From: Chara braunii
Taxonomy: Eukaryota > Streptophyta > Charophyceae > Charales > Characeae
Direction of reading: 5' to 3'
Assembly: GCA_003427395.1 (NCBI GenBank)
Contig: BFEA01000546.1
Span: 460,064-487,894, forward strand
Length of the DNA: 27,831 nt
Shown here one piece after another: positions 8,976 through 16,717 of the stretch. A program made the position numbers and the translations under genes. The notes under the pieces were generated by a model. The model was not told the DNA's origin. It did not search any database and was given only the letters and a program-made list of their open reading frames with translations. How positions within the stretch are numbered: position 1 is the first letter of the stretch; every line of letters begins with the position of its first letter.

Positions 8976-9019
8976 GCAGCATGTAACAGCAGATGCAACC
9001 CTGCCACTGAGGGAATCAT

Positions 9020-9196
9020 AGAAATAATTCAAAACCTGTCCTTCGGGACATCCGGAGAAGATTAACATGGCCCCTGCACAAGGATGACACGCATAAATCG
9101 AGAAATGGTCCAAATTCTTATAAATAATAAAGAAGAAGAAGGAGAAGAAGAAGAAGCAGAAGAAAAAGAAGAAAAAGAAGAAATAATTCAAAACCT
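9020..9196. repeat. 18-bp target-site duplications around U6 retrocopy
   Basis: AGAAATAATTCAAAACCT occurs at 9020-9037 and again, exactly, at 9179-9196. The two copies bracket the U6 body and its purine-rich tail, which is the signature of target-primed reverse transcription. Confidence 0.93.
9038..9178 (+). pseudogene. U6 snRNA retrocopy with internal deletion
   Basis: The copy starts exactly at the U6 5' end, GTCC-TTCG-GGAC stem then ATCCG. It then lacks 19 bases present in the copy at 13975, jumping to GAGAAGATTAACATGG and losing part of the ACAGAGA box needed for 5' splice-site recognition. The rest, through AAATCGAGAAATGGTCCAAA, is intact. A purine-rich tail (GAAGAAGGAGAAG, about 9127-9178) follows, and perfect 18-bp duplications flank the whole. 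There is no T-run terminator and no recognisable U6 promoter, so it is a processed pseudogene, probably mobilised by LINE machinery. Confidence 0.93.
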
Positions 9197-9655
9197 AACA
9201 ATCAACATCTTTCTGGAATAAAATAGCATCCTCCCCCCTTTTCATTCCGTTTGCTGGTGCCCACCACTGTCTGCCACTCCATTAATTTCCCAGTGCTTTG
9301 ATCCTTTCCACATTTCGATTAGCTTAGTTCCTTGTACCAGACGAGCTTGATCTTTTCTACATTTAGCTTAGTTTCATGTAGAAGAGCAATGATCTAAACT
9401 TTATTCTGATGAAGCCAAGTTTTGAGCCTGACAGTATCCTTTTTCTTCTTGCAAGTTGTGACACCCCGTCTCACTGTACCAATGCAAATCAGAGCATGGT
9501 ATCGGAAACCCTATAAAGTCCGCCTACACGCTCCCATAGAGGAGGGTTCAGGCAAGACTAAAACCGCGATGCAGCCTCCAGGAACATCCTGACCAACAGA
9601 TGGACAAAGGTCAACAAGAAAGTTGATACACGGTCGGCATGAAACAGAACGAGAA
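9197..9655. other. No gene seen
   Basis: Ordinary mixed sequence. TGTGACACCCC at about 9466 resembles the 5' edge of many plant LTRs, and CA followed by TGGTATCGGA at 9496-9507 resembles an LTR edge with a primer-binding site, but only about 30 bp separate them, so an LTR is not supported. Confidence 0.4.
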
Positions 9656-10100
9656 ACCGTTGTAGCCCGACCCACCGCCACCAGAATGTGCGCCATCACC
9701 TCGCACATCCCCCCTCCTCGATCCCCTCCATGCCAGCGTAAGATCTTCCTTCCCGCTGAAACGACGACGCCGTTGTAGCCCAACCCACCGTCGCCAGCAT
9801 GTGTGCCATCACCTCGCATATCCCCCCTCATCGCTGCCCTCCATGCCAGCGTGAGATCATCCTTCCCGCGGAAACGAAGACGCCGTTGTAGTGCCATCAC
9901 CTCGCATATCCCCCCTCATCGCTGCCCTCCATGCCAGCGTAAGATCTTCCTTCCGGCCGAAACAACGACGTCGTTGTAGCACAACCCACCGTCGCCAGCA
10001 TGTGTGCCATCACCTCGCACATCCCCACCACTCATCGCTGCCCTCCATGCCAGCGTAAGATCATCCTTCCCGCCGACACGACGATGCGACACAGCCCTCC
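9656..10100 (+). repeat. Minisatellite with ~112-bp units
   Basis: GCCATCACCTCGCA occurs at 9692, 9805, 9893 and 10005, with spacings 113, 88 and 112. The short unit lacks about 24 bases (the CCCAACCCACCGTCGCC part). Each unit also carries CTCCATGCCAGCGT and CGCCGTTGTAG-type words. Two minus-strand open frames here are by-products of the repeat. Confidence 0.9.
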
Positions 10101-10152
10101 CAGTAGCACCGCGCCCCCTCCATAGTAACCCACCTGACCTCATATCCCCCTT

Positions 10153-10184
<32 letters not shown>

Positions 10185-10277
10185 TCATATCCCCCTTTCC
10201 AATATTCCTCAACTAGTTTCGATGCGGTCGAGGAGGGAGCACGGCTGCAGTCTAACATCCATATATTAGGTATTTTG

Positions 10278-10784
10278 CTGGGATACCAGCCGGGCCGCCG
10301 AGGTGATCTTGTTTTCCCGGGCGGTGCAGCCGTGCAAGGACCAAGGAAGGTACCTGCAAAAAAAAAAAAAAAAAAAACTCTGAAACAAAAAACTATGTTA
10401 TGCAGAAAAATAAAGGGTCACATCGAAATTGTTTACGAAATTTGAAATAAAAAATAACATTAAAAACTAGGCTACCAGAGTGGCGCGGGTCCACTTGCCC
10501 GGCCGGGCCAAAAAGATATAAACAAGTAAAAATATATACATATATTTTTTTTTTAATTTGACTTTTTATTTTAAATTTGGTAAAGAATTTCGATGTGACC
10601 CTGAGGCAAAAAATGTTCAGTTCATTTTTATAACATAGTTTTTTTTTTCCGGATTTTTTGGATTTTTTTTTTTTTTTTTTGGCTGGGACCTTCCCTGGTC
10701 CGTGCACGGCCGGGCCGCCCCGGAAAATAGGGTGACCCCAGCGGCCCGGCTGGGCAAGTGATCCCGGGCCACTCTGGTAGCCTA
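10278..10784. mobile_element. Composite Mutator-like foldback MITE
   Basis: The outer ends are CTGGGATACCAG and CTGGTAGCCTA, flanked by identical 9-bp duplications GGTATTTTG (10269-10277 and 10785-10793). Inside, a complete unit at about 10469-10784 has near-perfect 40-bp inverted ends (TAGGCTACCAGAGTGGC..., ACTTGCCC...). The part at 10278-10468 is an incomplete copy of the same family in the opposite sense. There is no ORF. A 9-bp duplication and long inverted ends fit Mutator-like elements; the superfamily is inferred. Confidence 0.8.
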
Positions 10785-10842
10785 GGTATTTTGAGACCCC
10801 CTCTCTCTTGGTTAATGATTAACACAACAGTTTGGAAGAAGG

Positions 10843-11025
10843 GGTAACTTCGGCGCAGTCACGAAAACAGTTTGTAACTGCACTTCAGGCAATCCGGCGA
10901 ATACAACTCACCCCCACGTAACCCCACCGGACCCGAAACATAGGCCATATACATTCACCATTACCGGCCCTTTTGCCTCAATCAAGTGCAATTACAAACT
11001 CAAACCCTGACTGCGCCGTAGTTTT
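10843..11025 (+). mobile_element. Small inverted-repeat element, copy 1
   Basis: About 183 bp. The start, ACTTCGGCGCAGTCA then GTTTGTAACTGCACTT, is the inverse of the end (AAGTGCAATTACAAAC then TGACTGCGCCGTAGT), so it has imperfect inverted ends of about 39 bp. No ORF. Its twin lies 216-220 bp downstream in the same orientation. Confidence 0.75.
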
Positions 11026-11058
11026 CTGTTGTTGTTGTTGTTGTTGTTCCTTTTTTGG
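11026..11058 (+). repeat. TTG trinucleotide spacer
   Basis: Seven TTG/GTT units followed by a T run separate the two copies of the inverted-repeat element. Confidence 0.85.
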
Positions 11059-11245
11059 GGTAACTTCGGCACGGTCACGGAAACAGTTTGTAACTGCACT
11101 TCAGGCAATCCGGCGAATACAACACACCCCCACGTGACCCCACCGGACCGGAAACGTAGGTCATATACATTCACCATTACCGACCGGCCCTTTTGCCTCA
11201 ATCAAGTGCAATTACAAACTCAAACCCTGACTGCGCCGTAGTTTA
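11059..11245 (+). mobile_element. Small inverted-repeat element, copy 2
   Basis: Direct-orientation twin of the element at 10843-11025, over 90 percent identical by eye with a few substitutions and a 4-bp CGAC insertion before CGGCCC. A side-by-side pair suggests tandem duplication or repeated insertion into one target. Confidence 0.75.
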
Positions 11246-11483
11246 CTCTTAGAAGAAAGAGTGTTGTACTTCAGAGTTACAGGGCAGAAGATATTCAATT
11301 TGGCAAATGTTACTGGGCTATTGAACTGATCCTTATGAACGAAGACCGGGCCGCACTTCAAAGAAGAGACCAGAATCTAAGGGCATCGCTGCACTACTCT
11401 CCAAAAGCGCAAAACGATAACATTTACGGCAATTGGCCCTTCTCGGTTGGTTCTGTCTGCGTGTCACAAAAAAAAAAAAAAAA

Positions 11484-11514
<31 letters not shown>

Positions 11515-11596
11515 GAAAGAAAGATACACGCCATCTTTTTTGTCTTTTGTGCATGTGGAAAGTAGTGCAGCGAGCGAGGCCCTATAGCCAACCATC
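11246..11596. other. No gene; A-run with GAA repeat
   Basis: Unremarkable except for an A run at 11468-11491 grading into GAA and GAAA units up to about 11523, which resembles a retroposon tail. No source element was recognised upstream. Confidence 0.6.
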
Positions 11597-11745
11597 TACG
11601 TCCATCGAGCTTGGTACTCATGCATGATCTGCTGATTAAAATTTAAACCATTAGATGTGTGGAACAATCAGCCACTTGGACTCGGATCCCGACACATCTT
11701 TTCCCGCCATTTCGCGCCCCATGACTGTCTTTTCCTCTTTGACCT
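11597..11745 (-). repeat. tRNA-like repeat, copy 1 (diverged)
   Basis: Shares with 11817-11965 the blocks ACGTCCATCGAG, CATGATCTG, ACAATCAGCCAC, GGATCCCGACACATCT and CCCGCCATTTC. The B-box-like part is altered (CTTGGTACTCATG), so it is the more decayed copy. Confidence 0.7.
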
Positions 11746-11816
11746 AAAAAAAAAAAACAAAAAAAAAACGTGATTTCGTTGAAAAGAGAAGAAAGTCCTT
11801 TGGGACAATATCCGCT

Positions 11817-11965
11817 TACGTCCATCGAGATTCGAACTCATGATCTGTTCGCTAAAAAGAAGCAATTAGATGTCTGCAACAATCAGCCACGTGGGCTGGG
11901 ATCCCGACACATCTCTTCCCGCCATTTCTCGCCCCACGTCATTGTCTCTTTACCTTTCATTTGCA
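11817..11965 (-). repeat. tRNA-like repeat, copy 2
   Basis: The minus strand has a good RNA polymerase III B box (GAGTTCGAATCTC) near 11824-11838 and a weak A-box-like GTGGCTGATTGTTG near 11878-11897. I cannot fold a convincing tRNA with a clear anticodon, so it is a tRNA-derived repeat or pseudo-tRNA, not a tRNA gene. Confidence 0.55.
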
Positions 11966-12078
11966 CAAAAAAAAAAAAAAAAAAAAAAAAACGAAAAGCG
12001 TGATTTCAGAACAAAGAAAAATGATAATAGAGAGCAGCGTTTCCTTGTAAACATTAAAAAAAAAAACAAAAAAAAATA

Positions 12079-12181
12079 GTCCTTAGGGCCGTGCGGTAAA
12101 TTTGGAACCGTACAGAGAAGATTGATTAGCATGGTGGTCTCGGCGCAAGGATGACGCACATAAATCCAGAAATGGGCCAAA
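12079..12181 (+). pseudogene. Diverged U6 snRNA-like copy
   Basis: Same order of U6 blocks: GTCCTT at the start, AATTTGGAACCGTACAGAGA with the ACAGAGA box kept, AGAAGATT, a duplicated GATT, AGCATGG, GCGCAAGGATGACGCACATA, AAATCCAGAAATGGGCC. The 5' stem is broken (TTAGGGCCG for TTCGGGACA). A T run follows near 12188-12195, as in a pol III terminator, but after a CGGCCCC insertion. No duplication or promoter was found. An old pseudogene is more likely than a functional variant. Confidence 0.8.
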
Positions 12182-12199
12182 CGGCCCCTTTTTTTGTCT

Positions 12200-12553
12200 T
12201 TTTTCTTTTGAAAGGGAGGGGGGGGGGAGGGGAGGGTGAATTACAAATGAGAACGGGGTCCGAAGTAAAAAAAAAAAGAGAAAAAAAGAAGACATTGTCA
12301 TTCTGATTCAAATCCACTGGCCAGGTCCCACTAGCACAGAGGAATGAATTGAAAGTCTGAATCTGGACTTGTTTGTGGAGAGGTGCAGAAAATCTTGATT
12401 GAATTGCATTTCTGCATCTGTGCGTAAAACACGACCACATTCGGGAGCTTAATCCAATTTCAATTCTCTTAAAGGGGACACCCGCAACCCACAGATGCAG
12501 AAACGGATGCGCACGGACAGATCAGGGAATGGGCAAACTAATTCAAATGGAAC
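12200..12553. other. No gene; G-rich tract
   Basis: 12210-12237 is a G-rich tract (runs of 3, 10, 4 and 3 G) that could form a G-quadruplex on the plus strand. The rest shows nothing recognisable. Confidence 0.5.
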
Positions 12554-12562
12554 ATGCACATC

Positions 12563-12642
12563 TGGGATACCAGCCGGGCCGCCCGGGTCACCTCGTTTTT
12601 CCGGGCGGCGCAGCCGTGCAAGGACCAAGGAAGGTACCTGCG

Positions 12643-12673
<31 letters not shown>

Positions 12674-12811
12674 GAAACAAAAAACTATGTTATGCAGAAA
12701 AATAAAGGGCCACATCGAAATTCTTTACGAAATGTGAAATAAAAAATAACATTAAAAATATTTTCTTTGGCCCGGCCGGGCAAGTGTTCCCGGGCCCTTC
12801 TGGTAGCCTAA
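12563..12811 (+). mobile_element. Mutator-like MITE, single copy
   Basis: Same family as 10278-10784. It starts TGGGATACCAG and ends CTGGTAGCCTAA. Flanks ATGCACATC (12554-12562) and ATGCACACC (12812-12820) agree at 8 of 9 positions. It shares long internal blocks with the first element, including GTGCAAGGACCAAGGAAGG, an internal A run, ACTATGTTATGCAGAAAAAT and CACATCGAAATT. No ORF. Confidence 0.8.
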
Positions 12812-12820
12812 ATGCACACC

Positions 12821-12924
12821 CCACAGCCACAGGAATCACCCCCGCAATCAGTCATGCAAGGCTGTCCCGGGTCCTGCCACCGTTTCCCCCCCCACACACA
12901 CACACAAAATTTGCCCAACCAATC

Positions 12925-12956
<32 letters not shown>

Positions 12957-13224
12957 TCATACCTGGACAGGAAGGCCTTTCAGGCCTTTTCAATCAGTCA
13001 ACCAGAAGCGCGCACGTCCATCCTTCTGAAAGCTGATGTGGAGAACCACCTCTCCCCCCCCCCCCATACATGAATGACACCACCAGGGGCCAAGTCCCAC
13101 TGACGCTGATTCTTCATTTCTGGCCGTTGATCTTCCTAATCTACGGTCAGATTTTGAGAATTCGGGTACCAAGTGGTACTTGCCCCCAGGGCTGAGGAAA
13201 AGCGGGATGGTCCAAGCCACCCAT
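12821..13224. other. No gene; A-run and C-run
   Basis: Contains CACACACACA after a C run (12886-12905), an A run of 28 at 12925-12952, and the palindromic AAGGCCTTTCAGGCCTT near 12972. No coding signal. Confidence 0.5.
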
Positions 13225-13477
13225 TTCGGCTCTCAGGTCTCTGGTTCGAAGCCCAAAATGCATGGATTCAACGATGCCCCATCTCGGCTCTCAGGTCTCT
13301 GGTTCCAAGCCCATTTTCGGCTCATCGGGTCTCTGGTTCCAAGCCCATTTCGGCTCTCAGGTCTCTGGTTCAAAGCCCATTTCGGCTCATCAGGTCTCTG
13401 CTTCCAAGCCCAGTTCGGCTCTCAGGTCTCTGGTTCGAAGCCCAAAATGCATGGATTCAACGTTGCCCCATTTCGGC
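13225..13477 (+). repeat. Tandem array of ~35-bp units, cut by gap
   Basis: Seven units built on TTCGGCTC(T/A)CAGGTCTCTG then GTTC(G/C)AAGCCC, with a higher-order period: the unit followed by CAAAATGCATGGATTCAACG occurs at 13228 and 13417, 189 bp apart. GGTTCGAAGCC matches the pol III B-box consensus, possibly by chance. The array runs into the N gap, which is probably unresolved repeat. Confidence 0.9.
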
Positions 13478-13873
13478 NNNNNNNNNNNNNNNNNNNNNNN
13501 NNNNNNNNNNNNNNNNNNNNNNNNNNNNNNNNNNNNNNNNNNNNNNNNNNNNNNNNNNNNNNNNNNNNNNNNNNNNNNNNNNNNNNNNNNNNNNNNNNNN
13601 NNNNNNNNNNNNNNNNNNNNNNNNNNNNNNNNNNNNNNNNNNNNNNNNNNNNNNNNNNNNNNNNNNNNNNNNNNNNNNNNNNNNNNNNNNNNNNNNNNNN
13701 NNNNNNNNNNNNNNNNNNNNNNNNNNNNNNNNNNNNNNNNNNNNNNNNNNNNNNNNNNNNNNNNNNNNNNNNNNNNNNNNNNNNNNNNNNNNNNNNNNNN
13801 NNNNNNNNNNNNNNNNNNNNNNNNNNNNNNNNNNNNNNNNNNNNNNNNNNNNNNNNNNNNNNNNNNNNNNNNN
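13478..13873. other. Assembly gap (396 N)
   Basis: A run of N. Any open frame drawn across it is meaningless. It starts inside a tandem array and ends in a T-rich stretch. Confidence 1.
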
Positions 13874-13960
13874 TTTTGTTCCTTTTTTTTTCCTTTTTTT
13901 TGTTGTTCCTTTTTTTCTTTTCTTTTCTTTTTCACTGCTCTCTCTCTTCAGAGCGACCCA

Positions 13961-13992
13961 AAAACATCCCGTCTGTCCTTCGGGACATCCGT

Positions 13993-14024
<32 letters not shown>

Positions 14025-14089
14025 GGCCCCTGCGCAAGGATGACACGCATAAATCGAGAAATGGTCCAAATAAAAAAAAAATCTCGTCT
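13961..14089. repeat. Imperfect target-site duplications around U6 copy
   Basis: AAAACATCCCGTCT (13961-13974) directly precedes the U6 copy and AAAAAATCTCGTCT (about 14076-14089) follows its A tail; 12 of 14 positions match. Confidence 0.65.
13975..14071 (+). pseudogene. U6 snRNA retrocopy, near full length
   Basis: All U6 landmarks are present: 5' stem-loop GTCC-TTCG-GGAC, the ACAGAGA box in GATACAGAGAAGATTAGC, the U4-pairing and AGC-triad region ATTAGCATGG, GCGCAAGGATGACACGC, and AAATCGAGAAATGGTCCAAA. The T-run terminator is replaced by an A run (14072-14081) and short imperfect duplications flank it. Upstream is T-rich sequence without a recognisable USE or TATA box. A retrotransposed copy is therefore more likely than an expressed gene. 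The body is intact, so activity is not excluded by sequence alone. Confidence 0.85.
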
Positions 14090-14370
14090 TGGAACATGTG
14101 TTCCATGATGACATGGCAGAACGCCAGTTAAAAAATATGTGAGGTGAGACACCGTGAGAGAAAAATATATGGCTGTCCCCCGATGAGGAGAAGGCAGCTT
14201 TGAGTTGGGAGGGGGAGAGGGGTCTTAATTTTTTTTTTAAAAGAAGACGAAGACCAAAAAATTCTCGTTTAAAAAAAAGAAAAATAAATCCCTGCCCGGA
14301 GATCAGGAAGCCGCAAGCCGGCAGCGAAGGATTTGATTGCCTCTGAGGATAACCGGAGCACAGCCCGTCC
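14090..14370. other. No gene seen
   Basis: Mixed sequence with A and T runs (14229-14240, 14270-14286). No coding or structured signal recognised. Confidence 0.5.
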
Positions 14371-14427
14371 AAACGCGTCCAGGGTTAACAACAACAAAAA
14401 AAAAAAAAAAAAAAAAACGCGTCCAGG
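14371..14427. repeat. Short A-tail insertion between 13-bp repeats
   Basis: AAACGCGTCCAGG occurs at 14371-14383 and 14415-14427. The 31 bp between them are GTTAACAACAAC followed by A only. This looks like an extremely truncated retroposon or a bare tail with its target-site duplication. Confidence 0.7.
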
Positions 14428-14760
14428 TAAGTGCGCGTCCTGAGTTAGTGGACGTCGTGGTTGTCCTCCGATGAATTCAACTACTACGTGCTCAGAAGCA
14501 TATCCATGGCTTTTGCTTTTTCGGGTTTTTTTTTTCTTTCGAATCCATGCCCTTTGCTTTCTTCTGCCATAATCCGGACCCACCACCAAAAACAAAAAAA
14601 AAGAAAACAAAAAAAAAGAAAACAAAAAAACTGCAAGCTGGTGACGTCCGCAACAAAATTCCCATTACCCATCTCGAGTAGCCAAGGTGAAGAAGGAGAA
14701 TAGAAGAAAAGAGAATGAAGTAGCGAGGCCAATCGCCACACGTCAACCCTTACGAAAGAG

Positions 14761-15017
14761 AAAGAAGGAGGAGGAGGAGGAGGAGGAGGAGGAGGAGGAG
14801 GAGGACGCGGAGGACGAGGAGGAGGAAGAAAATCAAGGCGAAGGAGAGAACTGACAAGCAAGGGCCAGAACACGCACATGTAGAAGGGGGAGCAGGAGGA
14901 GGACGGCCATGAAGAGGAGGAAGAGAAGGAGAACATAGGGGAAGAGGAGGAGACGGAGGAGGAGGCGGAGGAGGCGGAGGAGGCGGAGGAGGGAGGGTAG
15001 AAGGAGGAAGAGGAGGA
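14761..15017 (+). repeat. GGA-rich microsatellites
   Basis: Two blocks, 14766-14830 and about 14940-15017, are mostly GGA/GAG triplets with GGAGGC variants. Translated on the minus strand they give poly-Pro and poly-Ser tracts, which explains a long minus-strand frame that I do not regard as a gene. Confidence 0.9.
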
Positions 15018-15084
15018 ACTCATACCGCGATTTGGTCGTTGATGTCGCCTGTCGATGTCCATGTCAGGCGATGCAGCCAGCTCG

Positions 15085-15106
15085 CACCCTCTGAATCGCT
15101 CTGCAG

Positions 15107-15160
<54 letters not shown>

Positions 15161-15176
15161 TCTGAATCGCTCTGCA

Positions 15177-15229
<53 letters not shown>

Positions 15230-15241
15230 TCTCTCTCTCTG
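15085..15241 (+). repeat. Duplicated CT microsatellite unit
   Basis: CACCCTCTGAATCGCTCTGC begins both at 15085 and at 15156, each followed by a CT run (15108-15156, 15180-15241), so a 71-bp unit has been duplicated. Confidence 0.93.
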
Positions 15242-15304
15242 ATTCCGGAGATGAATTTCCAGGAAACATACGCATTCCTACGAATGGGCCTCAAACCCTC
15301 AGGA

Positions 15305-15716
15305 GGGCATGCAGCCTATTGGGACCCGACAAGTCGGACTTTGCATTGGCAGTAGGGCGTGTGGCCTGCTGGCATCCGAAAAGTGGGACCTTGCATCCGG
15401 TAGTAGAGCCTGTGGCCTGCTAGGACCTGGCAAATGGGACCTCTCACCCCGCAGCAGGGCGTGTGGCCTGTTGGGACTCGGCAAGTGGGACCTTGCACCC
15501 GCAGTAGGGCGTGTGGTATGCTGGGACCTGGCAAGTGGGACCTTGCACCCCTCAATAGGGCGTGTGGTCTGCTGGGACCCGAGAAGTGGGACCTTGCAAC
15601 CCACAGTAGGGTGTGTGGCCTGCTGGGACCTGGCAAGTAGGACCTCAGACCCTGCAGTAGGGTGTGCGGCCTGGGACCTCGCACCCGGTAGTAGGGTGGG
15701 CGGTCTACTGGGTCTG
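15305..15716 (+). repeat. Minisatellite, ~51-bp units, about eight copies
   Basis: Units read roughly CAGTAGGGCGTGTGG, then CCTGCTGGGACC, then GGCAAGTGGGACCTTGCACCC. GTGTGG recurs at 15461, 15511, 15562 and 15613. Open frames on both strands are by-products of a period divisible by three. Confidence 0.93.
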
Positions 15717-15813
15717 GGATGTATCTGTTCCTGTATTCATTTTTTGTCATGAGCCACCGATTCGTAGGGCTTGACCCTAACCTAGGATTGCAAGCTAAGC
15801 AACCCGTGGCATG

Positions 15814-16324
<511 letters not shown>

Positions 16325-16366
16325 CCGTGGCATGGCCTCGGGATTCCGCATTCCTTTTTTTTTGTT
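16325..16366 (+). repeat. Second copy of the MITE core sequence
   Basis: CGTGGCATGGCCT, then (C/T)GGGATTCCGC(A/C)TTCC and a T run, occurs here and in the centre of the palindromic MITE at about 16533-16570. The SINE inserted at the beginning of this fragment. Confidence 0.8.
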
Positions 16367-16374
16367 TTCTTCTA

Positions 16375-16717
16375 CAGTGAGAGGTGCAAGTGCGAGCACT
16401 AACACAGGGCATATCGACCGAGACGCCGAATCCTCTTCCGCAATCAATCAATGATGATATTTTAAGGTCGTTGCCCTTTAAAAAAAAAGGAAAGGATAAG
16501 AAGAAAGCAAAAAAAAAGGAAGGCGGAATCCCCGTGGCATGGCCTTGGGATTCCGCCTTCCTTTTTTCTTGCTTTCTCCTTATCCTTTCTTCTCTTTTCC
16601 TTTCTTTTTTCTAAAGGGCAACGACCTTCAAATATCATCATTGATTGATTGCGGAAGACGATTCCGCGTCTCGGTCGATCTGCCCTGTGTTAGTGCTCGC
16701 ACTTGCACCTCTCACTG
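16375..16717. mobile_element. Near-perfect palindromic MITE, TA-flanked
   Basis: CAGTGAGAGGTGCAAGTGCG at 16375 is mirrored by its complement ending at 16717. The first ~105 bp of each arm differ at only about four positions, and complementarity continues, looser in the A/T-rich part, to a loop CGTGGCATGGCCTT near 16533. TA lies immediately outside both ends. Ends starting CAGTG with TA duplication are typical of Tc1/mariner-type MITEs; the class is inferred. The RNA would form a long hairpin, a potential small-RNA source. No ORF. Confidence 0.88.

Larger units (their letters stand above)
7580..8988 (-). mobile_element. LTR of a second retrotransposon, 1409 bp
   Basis: The plus strand begins TGTTACATG at 7580 and ends CATGTAACA at 8988, giving TG...CA ends with 9-bp inverted termini. 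The primer-binding site follows two bases after the minus-strand 3' end. A TATA box (CTATATAG, 8617-8624) lies about 370 bp from the 5' end, and 46-bp tandem repeats fill the outer U3. No Gag or Pol follows it and no second LTR is seen, so only the 5' end of the element, or a rearranged remnant, is present. It has no long similarity to the LTR at 5374. Confidence 0.8.

Noticed and set aside
9496-9507. CA followed by TGGTATCGGA, possible plus-strand LTR end and primer-binding site
   Set aside because: Only 10 bases match, the next bases diverge, and no LTR can be drawn between TGTGACACCCC (9466) and this point.
11817-11900. tRNA gene on the minus strand
   Set aside because: Only the B box is convincing; no clear anticodon arm, and the sequence is part of a duplicated 149-bp repeat.
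13173-14131. Long open frames across 13173-14131 on both strands
   Set aside because: Most of their length is the N gap, and the front is a tandem repeat.
14484-15275. 263-residue minus-strand frame rich in Ser, Pro and Arg-Glu
   Set aside because: It is produced by GGA and CT microsatellites with no domain texture outside them.
15309-15752. Open frames on both strands over the 51-bp array
   Set aside because: A period divisible by three keeps frames open; the repeats have no other sign of coding.
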